A stretch of DNA of 19,347 bases, taken from positions 1-19,347 of the forward strand of contig JAOZMR010000017.1 of NCBI GenBank assembly GCA_029934215.1, written 5' to 3'. The position numbers and the translations under genes were made by a program. The notes under the pieces were generated by a model. That model saw only the letters and a list, made by a program, of their open reading frames with translations. It had not been told where the DNA came from and ran no database searches. This document shows positions 6,880-13,127 of the stretch, piece after piece. Positions within the stretch are counted from its first letter, which is position 1. Each line of letters opens with the position of its first letter. This DNA is from Pontiellaceae bacterium (lineage in GTDB: Bacteria > Verrucomicrobiota > Kiritimatiellia > Kiritimatiellales > Tichowtungiaceae).

Positions 6880-7620
6880 ATGAAACGAAAAATTATAGAG
6901 ATTGATGAAGAGCTGTGCAATGGATGCGGAAACTGTGTTACAGGTTGCGATGAAGGTGCGCTACAGATTGTGAACGGAAAAGCCAAATTGGTGAACGATG
7001 TTTTTTGCGACGGTCTCGGCGCGTGCATCGGCGACTGCCCAACAGATGCACTGAAAATCATCGAACGCGAAGCACCCGATTTTGATGAAACAGCCGTTGA
7101 AGAGCATCTAGGAACACAAACCAAAAAACAACCGCCTCCCGGCGGTTGCCCAGGAATGCAGATTCGGTTTGGTGCAGAAACAAACAACGAAAAAACGAAG
7201 ATCGAACGTCCAGATGTTTCGGGGCAGGTGATCCCGTCTGAGCTGAATCAATGGCCGACGCAGCTGCATCTAGTCCCGCCGGTGGCTCCGTTTTTCAAGA
7301 ATCGCGAACTCGTCGTGCTCTCCACCTGCGCACCCTCCGCGTCGCCAGATGTCAACTGGCGTTTTATACGCGGACGCGGCATCGTGATCGCCTGTCCAAA
7401 ACTCGACCGTACAGAGGGCTATCTCGAAAAACTCACAACCATCCTAAAAGCCAACGGCATACCCAAAGTAATCGTCGTACGAATGGAAGTTCCATGCTGT
7501 GGCGGACTCTCGATGATGGTTCAGCAGGCCGCAAAACTGAGCGGACGAACGGATTTGATTGTCGAAGAGGCGACGATCAGCTTAAATGGTGATCTGAAAG
7601 AAACAAAACAAATCCTGTGA
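6880..7620 (+). CDS. FrdX-like ferredoxin-domain protein
   Basis: This 246-residue protein has an N-terminal ferredoxin domain. The first motif is complete: C13, C16, C19, C23. The second has C43, C49 and C53, but Leu46 where a second cysteine would be, so the second cluster site lacks a canonical ligand. The CDGLGAC pattern is, from memory, normal for this family. A GGCPG motif (about 88-92) and, near the C-terminus, IACPKLD and VPCCGG provide further cysteines. Relatives of this type often sit beside hybrid-cluster-protein genes and cupins and are linked to nitrosative-stress response; no hcp is seen here. AGGA lies six bases before the ATG. It leads an operon of six genes behind the FNR-type box. 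It acts in the cytoplasm, probably as an electron carrier or sensor. Confidence 0.75.
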   Translation: MKRKIIEIDEELCNGCGNCVTGCDEGALQIVNGKAKLVNDVFCDGLGACIGDCPTDALKIIEREAPDFDETAVEEHLGTQTKKQPPPGGCPGMQIRFGAETNNEKTKIERPDVSGQVIPSELNQWPTQLHLVPPVAPFFKNRELVVLSTCAPSASPDVNWRFIRGRGIVIACPKLDRTEGYLEKLTTILKANGIPKVIVVRMEVPCCGGLSMMVQQAAKLSGRTDLIVEEATISLNGDLKETKQIL

Positions 7621-7646
7621 GAGCATCCCGACAAGAAGGAGACAAA

Positions 7647-7973
7647 ATGAACAAACTAAAAGGCAAACCACTCAACCTCAAAACACTCGTCGACTACTCA
7701 GATGGCGCGGTCGTAAGCCGTACTCTACTCAAAAAAGAGACAGGAAACATCACACTCTTTTCCTTTGACCAAGGACAGGGACTCAGTGAACACACATCGC
7801 CGTTCGATGCTGTTGTTGAAGTCGTTGAAGGAGAAGGCACCTTCATCATCGCAGGCGACGCCCAAACCGTGAAAGCTGGCGAAATGATCATTATGCCCGC
7901 CAACATACCGCACGACGTACAAGCCGCCGCCCCATTCAAAATGCTTCTCATCATGATTCGCTCAAAAACATAA
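7647..7973 (+). CDS. Small single-domain cupin
   Basis: This 108-residue single cupin domain has motif 1 around EHTSPFDAVVEVVEGEG (H49, E59) and motif 2 around MPANIPHDV (H89). One usual histidine of motif 1 is replaced, so metal binding is uncertain. I use the ATG at 7647, which has AAGGAG six bases upstream; a frame extension 30 bases earlier lacks one. It lies 26 bases after the ferredoxin gene and 28 before ldhA. Cupins of this type (EHTSPFDA) often neighbour FrdX/Hcp genes. The ligand is unknown. Confidence 0.8.
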   Translation: MNKLKGKPLNLKTLVDYSDGAVVSRTLLKKETGNITLFSFDQGQGLSEHTSPFDAVVEVVEGEGTFIIAGDAQTVKAGEMIIMPANIPHDVQAAAPFKMLLIMIRSKT

Positions 7974-8001
7974 GCGTCCAATCTCCACAGAAAGGAACAC
8001 A

Positions 8002-9003
8002 ATGAAAACCGCTGTATTTAGCACAAAACCGTACGACCGAGAATTCCTTGAACAAGCCAACGAAACGAAGGGACAAGAACTCATATTCCTTGAATCGCGC
8101 CTAACCCAACACACCATAAAACTCGCCGAAGGATTCGAGAGCATTTGTGTCTTCGTGAACGACCAACTCAACGCCGCCGTACTCATCGGTCTAAAAAAGG
8201 TCGGCGTCAAACACATCGCATTACGCTGCGCAGGATATAACCATGTCGACCTAGCAAGCGCCGACGAACTCGGGCTAGTGGTCACTCGAGTCCCCGCTTA
8301 TTCACCGTACGCCGTAGCAGAACATGCAATCGCACTCATCCTCTCACTCAATCGCAAAACCTACTGGGCCCACTCTCGCGTTCGGGACGGAAACTACTCC
8401 CTCGACGGTTTACTCGGCTTCGATCTCCACGGCAAAACAGTCGGAATCGTCGGAACCGGGAAAATCGGACAATGCCTCGCCGAGGCACTCCACGGGTTTG
8501 GCTGCAAACTCCTCGGCGTTGACCAATACGAAAACGAAAGATGTAAAGAACTCGGCTTGAACTACGTACCCTTCAAAGACATGCTAGAACAGGCGGACAT
8601 CATCAGCCTACATTGTCCGCTGATGCCCGAAACGCACCACATGATCGACAACGAAGCCGTGGCTCGCATGAAACCCGGCGTCATGATCATCAACACAAGT
8701 CGCGGCGGACTCATCGACACCAAAGCCGTTACCGACGGGCTCAAATCCAGCAAAATCGGCTACATGGGCCTCGACGTCTACGAAGAAGAAGACGAAATAT
8801 TCTTTGAAGACAAAACATTCGAGATGCGCCTAGACGACGCCTTCGCCCGGCTCACCACATTCCCCAACGTCCTCATCACCGGCCACCAAGCCTACTTCAC
8901 CCGCGAAGCACTCACCCGCATCTCCGAATCAACGCTCGCAAACCTAGCCGAATTCGAACAAAGCGAAACCCTCACAAACCGAGTCAGCGCAGCACAATCA
9001 TGA
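8002..9003 (+). CDS. ldhA: D-lactate dehydrogenase
   Basis: This NAD-dependent 2-hydroxyacid dehydrogenase reduces pyruvate to D-lactate in fermentation, regenerating NAD in the cytoplasm. The 333 residues are full length. Visible marks are the CAGYNHVD substrate-side strand (76-83), the Rossmann loop GTGKIG (151-156), the catalytic arginine R234 in NTSRGG, an acidic residue in LDVYEEE (about 261-263) and the catalytic H295 in GHQAYFT. The GYNHVDL and GHQAYFT motifs favour D-LDH over glycerate or formate dehydrogenases. AGAAAGGA precedes the ATG. The stop overlaps the next start (ATGA, 9000-9003). Codons end mainly in A or C. Confidence 0.92.
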   Translation: MKTAVFSTKPYDREFLEQANETKGQELIFLESRLTQHTIKLAEGFESICVFVNDQLNAAVLIGLKKVGVKHIALRCAGYNHVDLASADELGLVVTRVPAYSPYAVAEHAIALILSLNRKTYWAHSRVRDGNYSLDGLLGFDLHGKTVGIVGTGKIGQCLAEALHGFGCKLLGVDQYENERCKELGLNYVPFKDMLEQADIISLHCPLMPETHHMIDNEAVARMKPGVMIINTSRGGLIDTKAVTDGLKSSKIGYMGLDVYEEEDEIFFEDKTFEMRLDDAFARLTTFPNVLITGHQAYFTREALTRISESTLANLAEFEQSETLTNRVSAAQS

Positions 9004-9977
9004 AAACCCAACCAACCCTAAACAACACCGAATGGATCGAACGGCAGAACGCCATGCGCACCAACCTATCAGACACCCTGTACGCCATGTACTCCGGCAA
9101 CATCGACGCAATCACCACCAACCCAGCACTCATGAACGTACCGATCGACGATCACTTGACCCACCGAGGCGACGGCGTATTCGAATCGCTCAAATGCATC
9201 AACGGACAACTCTACAACGCCAACGCCCACCTCGCACGCCTCCAACACTCCTGCGCCGGAATCGGCATGCCACCCCCCTGCCCCACCAGCGAACTACTAC
9301 AAATCATCCGCAACACCATCCGCGCAGGCGGACAAAAAACCTGCCTCATTCGCGTCCTCGTCTCTCGCGGAACCGGCACCATGGGCATCGACCCCGCACT
9401 CTGCGAAGGCCCCATTCTTTACGTAATCGCCTACCGCCTCACCCAACGCATCGAAAACGGACAGCTTAAACCCGCGCGCGCCTGCCTAAGCTCCATCCCC
9501 ATCAAACCGCGCCAGCTCGCCACCATCAAAGCCTGCAACTACCTAACCAACGTCCTCATGAAGCTCGAAGCCAGAGAACGCAACGTCGACTTCGTCATCT
9601 CCATCGACAAAAACGGAAATCTCGGCGAAGGCGCCACCGAAAACATCGGCATCCTCACCCAAGAAAACGAGCTCCTCCTCCCCACCACCGAACACATACT
9701 CGCCGGAACCACCGCCCGCCGTGCGCTCGAACTCGCCCAAACCCTACTCACCGCCGGAACACTAACCGCAGCAGAAACCCGAGACATCTCACCCAAACAA
9801 GCCGCAACCGCCAAAGAAATCTTCATCCTCGGAACCACCACCGACTGCACACCAATCATCGAATGGGAAGGCGCCCAAGTTGGCGACGGGAAACCCGGAC
9901 CCATATCCAAAAAACTTTTAGCGCTTCTTAAAAGCGATATGACCCCAACGAGTGAAACCCTTACGAAAGTATTCTAA
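9000..9977 (+). CDS. Class IV PLP aminotransferase
   Basis: This 325-residue fold-type IV PLP enzyme belongs to the group that includes branched-chain aminotransferase (IlvE), D-amino acid aminotransferase and aminodeoxychorismate lyase (PabC). The PLP lysine is K177 in TIKACNYLTNVLMKLEA. THRGDGVFES (55-63) and GEGATENIGIL (209-219) are the other family marks, and LAGTTARRALELA supplies the cofactor-phosphate loop. Substrate choice cannot be read safely. The N(Y/L)LxNVLxKxEA pattern leans to the PabC/D-transaminase side, while DGVFES also fits BCAT. Start and stop both overlap neighbours (ATGA with ldhA, TAATG with the decarboxylase), with no strong ribosome site, so it depends on coupled translation. 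Confidence 0.8.
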   Translation: MKTQPTLNNTEWIERQNAMRTNLSDTLYAMYSGNIDAITTNPALMNVPIDDHLTHRGDGVFESLKCINGQLYNANAHLARLQHSCAGIGMPPPCPTSELLQIIRNTIRAGGQKTCLIRVLVSRGTGTMGIDPALCEGPILYVIAYRLTQRIENGQLKPARACLSSIPIKPRQLATIKACNYLTNVLMKLEARERNVDFVISIDKNGNLGEGATENIGILTQENELLLPTTEHILAGTTARRALELAQTLLTAGTLTAAETRDISPKQAATAKEIFILGTTTDCTPIIEWEGAQVGDGKPGPISKKLLALLKSDMTPTSETLTKVF

Positions 9978-10744
9978 TGAAAACCCTCATTTCCATAACC
10001 CTCATTCTTGTTCTCTGCGGTTGCGCTACCGCGCCGAAAAACACGCTCACACAGGTCTCCACCATCGATGCACTCCTCGCGGGTGTCTACGATGGACAAA
10101 TGACCACGGGCGAACTACTCACCCACGGCAACTTTGGTATCGGCACCTTCGATGCACTCGACGGAGAAATGATCGTTCTCGACGGCACCGTCTATCAAGT
10201 GCTCGCAGACGGCACGGTCCATGTCATGCCAAAAGACACCACCACGCCCTTCGCCGCCGTAGTCAACTTCGAGGCAGATAAAAACGGAAAGATCCAATCC
10301 AAGGATCCATTGAACAGCCAAAAAATTCACTCGTTAATTGATGACTTGGCTGAAAATCAAAATTTATTTATCGCAATCCGTTTCGACGGCACCTTTCCGA
10401 CGATGAAAGTGCGGTCGGTTCCGAGACAGAAAAAACCCTACCCGCCGCTAGCGGACGTGGTAAAACATCAGACGGTATTTGAATACACTAACGTCACAGG
10501 CACCGTACTCGGCTTCCGTTGCCCCGCCTTCGTAAAAGGCATCAATGTGCCAAGCTATCACCTGCACTTCATCTCCGACGACCGGAAACTTGGTGGACAC
10601 ATCCTTGATTTCAGCACCATGGACGGCACCCTACAGCTCGACACCTGCAACCGTTTCTATATGGTATTGACCGACCGCGAAGAATTCGCCGTAGCTGATC
10701 TTTCGCAAGACCGCACACACGAACTAGAAAAGGTAGAAAAATGA
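9977..10744 (+). CDS. budA: Alpha-acetolactate decarboxylase, predicted lipoprotein
   Basis: It decarboxylates acetolactate to acetoin, a neutral fermentation product. The zinc ligands H195, H197 and H208 (YHLHF...GGH, exact HxH-x10-H spacing), E64 in LDGEMI and R146 match the Brevibacillus enzyme's residues nearly position for position. YDGQMTTGELLTHGNFGIGTF is the conserved N-terminal signature. The first 16 residues are a lipoprotein signal: MK, a hydrophobic run, then LCGC with C16 as the likely lipidated residue. The mature enzyme would therefore be exported and membrane-anchored. Export is known for some Bacillus-group homologues. No acetolactate synthase is in the window. The start overlaps the upstream stop; the stop overlaps the next start. 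Confidence 0.9.
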   Translation: MKTLISITLILVLCGCATAPKNTLTQVSTIDALLAGVYDGQMTTGELLTHGNFGIGTFDALDGEMIVLDGTVYQVLADGTVHVMPKDTTTPFAAVVNFEADKNGKIQSKDPLNSQKIHSLIDDLAENQNLFIAIRFDGTFPTMKVRSVPRQKKPYPPLADVVKHQTVFEYTNVTGTVLGFRCPAFVKGINVPSYHLHFISDDRKLGGHILDFSTMDGTLQLDTCNRFYMVLTDREEFAVADLSQDRTHELEKVEK

Positions 10745-11136
10745 TCCCCGACCTACAATCCAGCCTCATTTGCGACGACGTCCGACAAGAACACAACGGC
10801 AAATTCATGCTCATCGGACTCTTCGACGCCATACACACCGAAACCTTCCCCACCACATTCGCGAAACTCTGCCTCGTCACCCGCTGGTGTAGCGGCAACG
10901 GAACCTTCATCCAACGCTCCCGGATCATACACCCCGACCAACTCACCGTGCTCGTCGAAGGAACAGACGTACAAGTCACCCTACCCTCCACTGAGGCAGC
11001 CGCCACCAACGTCGAAGTATTCGTCAACGTCACCTTTCCAGAGCCCGGAACCTATTGGGTCGAAATCCTACTCGAAGGCGACCTGAAGATCCGCTACCCC
11101 CTTCGAGTAAATCAGCTAAACCTAACAACGCACTAA
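10741..11136 (+). CDS. DUF6941-like protein of unknown function
   Basis: This 131-residue protein starts at an ATGA overlap with the decarboxylase stop and has AAAGG upstream. The N-terminus (SLICDDVRQEHNGKFMLIGLFDAI) followed by a beta-rich body (NVEVFVNVTFPEPGTYWVEILLEGD pattern) matches what I recall of DUF6941, a small beta-sandwich family with no known role. It has no signal peptide or membrane segment. It is the last gene of the operon. Codon use is C/A-ending like its upstream neighbours, so it has probably travelled with them. Confidence 0.65.
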   Translation: MIPDLQSSLICDDVRQEHNGKFMLIGLFDAIHTETFPTTFAKLCLVTRWCSGNGTFIQRSRIIHPDQLTVLVEGTDVQVTLPSTEAAATNVEVFVNVTFPEPGTYWVEILLEGDLKIRYPLRVNQLNLTTH

Positions 11137-11189
11137 CTCAGCAAGAGTTTCAAAACAACCTCAAAAACGGAAACACTTGGATAAATTGC

Positions 11190-11345
11190 GTCAGAGTGCA
11201 GTCGGGATGGCGGATCTGCGATCCTGCCATGGGGTCCGGCGGGCTCCTACTTTTAGCTGGCACCGAAATTAAAGATAAAGGCTCCAACGATTACGCGCTC
11301 TACGGACAAGAAGCTCTCATACAAAACACCGATTTTCGGGTTTTG
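11190..11345 (+). pseudogene. Fragment of a type I restriction-modification M subunit (hsdM)
   Basis: One open frame holds RICDPAMGSGGLLL, the AdoMet-binding motif I region of N6-adenine methyltransferases, followed 24 residues later by the LYGQE strand. This is exactly the order and spacing seen in HsdM proteins. Nothing before (target lobe) or after (NPPF catalytic motif) is present. The frame runs on into repeat sequence after about 11340. It is a stranded piece of about 45 codons, not a functional methylase. No hsdS or hsdR pieces were noticed nearby. Confidence 0.6.
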
Positions 11346-11401
11346 CCACGCAAAAGGAACGGTTTATTCACTAATCTACACGAATGGAGCCTAAGAAGAA
11401 A

Positions 11402-11487
11402 GGTTCCCACGGATAGTAAAACGTCCCACATATTGGGGTCAGAGCCGCCATCTGGATCCGTGAGACGTTTTACCATCCACGGGAACC
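11402..11487 (-). repeat. 86-bp hairpin element with 28-bp arms
   Basis: Arms 11402-11429 and 11460-11487 are inverted copies with 24 of 28 matched pairs around a 30-base loop. All four differences are A·C on the plus strand, which become G·U pairs in a minus-strand RNA, so the minus transcript could form an uninterrupted 28-bp stem. It begins and ends with GGTTCCC/GGGAACC. It lies downstream of the TrmH gene on the minus strand. I do not recognise the family. It could be a REP-type element or a structured RNA. Confidence 0.7.
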
Positions 11488-11554
11488 TCTCGCCGTCCTG
11501 CCCGTTCCCATTCGTTGCGTACTTCATTCGTTGTGCAAACCCGCCCCATGCGCT

Positions 11555-11625
11555 TTCCAAGCATTGGAAAAAGAGGTTCACCACGGAGGACTCTGAGGAA
11601 CATGGAGGTTTTGAAATACTCTGCT
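11555..11625 (+). repeat. Palindrome plus CACGGAGG-type degenerate repeat
   Basis: TTCCAAGCATTGGAA (11555-11569) is followed by TTCACCACGGAGGACTCTG and GGAACATGGAGG, a degenerate form of the ACCACGGAGGACACGGAGG repeat seen widely in intergenic DNA of several phyla. The segment CCTGCCCGTTCCC also occurs twice nearby (about 11496 and 11657). No gene is supported between the hsdM fragment and the TrmH gene. Confidence 0.6.
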
Positions 11626-11761
11626 CACTCTGCGGCTCTGCAAGGAACACCCAATCCTGCCCGTTCCCGATCTGCGAACATCCACCGTCGCTAACGAGCT
11701 ATGGAAGGACCAGTCTGCGCAATCTAGCGATAGCGGGCGGACAAACCCCGTTCATCCTTCA

Positions 11762-12298
11762 TTATCCTTCAAAGAAAAACGACCGCTTCGCTTCGTACAA
11801 TGCAATGGCGACGCTGTTGCTGAGGTTGATCGAGTTTCCCATTCCAAGCATTGGAAGATGAACAGTCCCGTCACACAAGCTCAGCACCTCCCAGGAAACT
11901 CCGGCGGACTCTCCGCCAAAAACCAACACGAGCGGCAGGGTGTATTCCATAGAAAAGAGCGGTTCGCTTTTGTCGCACAACTCCATCGCAACAATCGAAT
12001 TTCCAGCCTGATTTAGTTCTGCAACCAGTGCGGCGGCATCATTTCTACACTCCCAATCCACCCACGTTTCAATCTTCCGCGAAGCCCGCTTGAACTTTGT
12101 GCTAAACACCGATTCCGACCCGCAAACCCAAACCTTTTCGATCCGCATCGCATCCGCCACCCGAAAGATGTTTCCCAGATTCGACCCGCTCTTAATTCCA
12201 TCCAGCATGATGGAGATCTTCCGGCGAGGAATCGTTGCGAACTCCGCCCGCGAAACCTTCCCTGCCCTCAACTCCTCAGATGTTAACTGTCGGTTCAT
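11762..12298 (-). CDS. TrmH/SpoU-family RNA 2'-O-methyltransferase
   Basis: This SPOUT-fold enzyme transfers methyl from AdoMet to a ribose in tRNA or rRNA; the target is unknown. The 178-residue protein shows motif 1 as GSNLGNIFRVADAM, motif 2 as VLVFGGESAGVS, and motif 3 as LPMLGMGNSINLSNSVAIALYE, the trefoil-knot region. It lacks the N-terminal substrate-binding domain of larger family members. I use the ATG at 12296-12298; another in-frame ATG at 12305-12307 is possible, and neither has a strong ribosome site. The codons for motif 3 contain a perfect TTCCAA-GCA-TTGGAA palindrome (11842-11856). It stands alone on the minus strand between repeat elements. Confidence 0.88.
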   Translation of the reverse strand: MNRQLTSEELRAGKVSRAEFATIPRRKISIMLDGIKSGSNLGNIFRVADAMRIEKVWVCGSESVFSTKFKRASRKIETWVDWECRNDAAALVAELNQAGNSIVAMELCDKSEPLFSMEYTLPLVLVFGGESAGVSWEVLSLCDGTVHLPMLGMGNSINLSNSVAIALYEAKRSFFFEG

Positions 12299-12386
12299 GC
12301 AACCCATCTCTTACTGTTAAGCGAGCACCTTCGCAGAACAGGTCGAACACAGAACGTCCGAGGGGAAAAAGATGCCGAGGAAAATA

Positions 12387-12453
12387 GGACAGCGCTTCCA
12401 GCCTGTCCACCGTCGCTCGGATCACCAGAGATGATAGGCTGGACGCACTGTCC
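12387..12453. repeat. Inverted repeat, 18-bp arms
   Basis: Arms 12387-12404 and 12436-12453 (GGACAGCGCTTCCAGCCT and its inverse) match at 16 of 18 positions around a 31-base loop. It lies between the TrmH start and the DUF2779-type remnant. A near copy of the common palindrome, TTCCAAGGCTTGGAT, follows at 12479-12493 inside the remnant. Confidence 0.6.
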
Positions 12454-12457
12454 AACT

Positions 12458-12679
12458 TTAAAGACCGCGAGCGAGACGTTCCAAGGCTTGGATAATCCGA
12501 ATCAGGGCGAGGGTATCGAGGTGACAATATTTCAACAGGGCGGCGCGGACGCGGGCGCGTTCATCTTCGGAGACATCACAAAAGGTGACCCGCACATACT
12601 CCGCGTAGGTCGCCATTCCGTCGTCAATCTCCAGCTCGTCATACGACAACTCCGGCACTAGAACCTTTCTATTACCCAC
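12458..12679 (-). pseudogene. C-terminal remnant of a DUF2779-type protein
   Basis: A 73-codon frame beginning with GTG, with a stop codon two codons upstream, reads as the tail of a larger protein. YDELEIDDGMA, then ERARVRAALLKYC and DTLALIRIIQALERL correspond to the conserved C-terminal end of DUF2779 (PF11074) proteins, which have a RecB/exonuclease-like catalytic part further upstream. That part is absent, and I find nothing resembling it in 12680-13127. It is therefore a 5'-truncated remnant. Confidence 0.55.
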
Positions 12680-13127
12680 AAATCAAGTAAGAGAATGGAG
12701 ATATCGAAAAACAAACGAAATCCATGCGCGGGCGAGTTTTTGACGGGATAACAGGATTCACTGGATGCTCTCAATCTTGTTGATCAAAATAGACTCGATC
12801 ATTTACATCGTCGGAAGTCGGCGCGTAGCTCTAATGATATGAATGGAAGCGGTTCCGGCCCAGAAAGTCGCTCAACGGAGCAGGTCTTAGGTACGATTGC
12901 CGACGAAACGAACGTTTTATCCAAACTCTACATTGCGCACCAAGTCATCATTACCTGCGCTACCGACCACCATCAGACGCTGTTGCCGGTTAAAGGCGCT
13001 CTTAGGCAAGGGAGCCTCTAGCAGTGTGTCGGAGTTTAAAAAGCGATCTGGAAAAAGAATTTCCTCCGTTGAGCTTGATGTTTTTTCGTTTGTAGTGGAG
13101 ATTTGAATGTTTGTTTAGGAGTGATTT
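12680..13127. other. Gene-free stretch before the esterase
   Basis: No gene is supported. A minus-strand stretch around 12930-13022 (RLMVVGSAGNDDLV) looks protein-like but is followed by stops, so it may be another gene remnant; I cannot name it. The last 60 bases are T/G-rich and carry TTTAGGAGTGATTT, the ribosome site of the next gene. No clear promoter was found. Confidence 0.4.

Noticed and set aside
11055..11861. A 268-codon plus-strand frame as one intact gene
   Set aside because: It begins inside the DUF6941-like gene, contains an hsdM fragment, then reads through a hairpin and repeats and into the antisense of trmH. It is a chance open frame over debris.
12276..12527. 83-codon minus-strand frame overlapping the trmH start
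   Set aside because: It spans the trmH 5' end and an inverted repeat in a different frame, with Ser/Arg-rich nonsense composition.
12839..13021. 60-codon plus-strand frame before the esterase
   Set aside because: No ribosome site or similarity. The minus strand there looks like a decayed gene instead, with stops.
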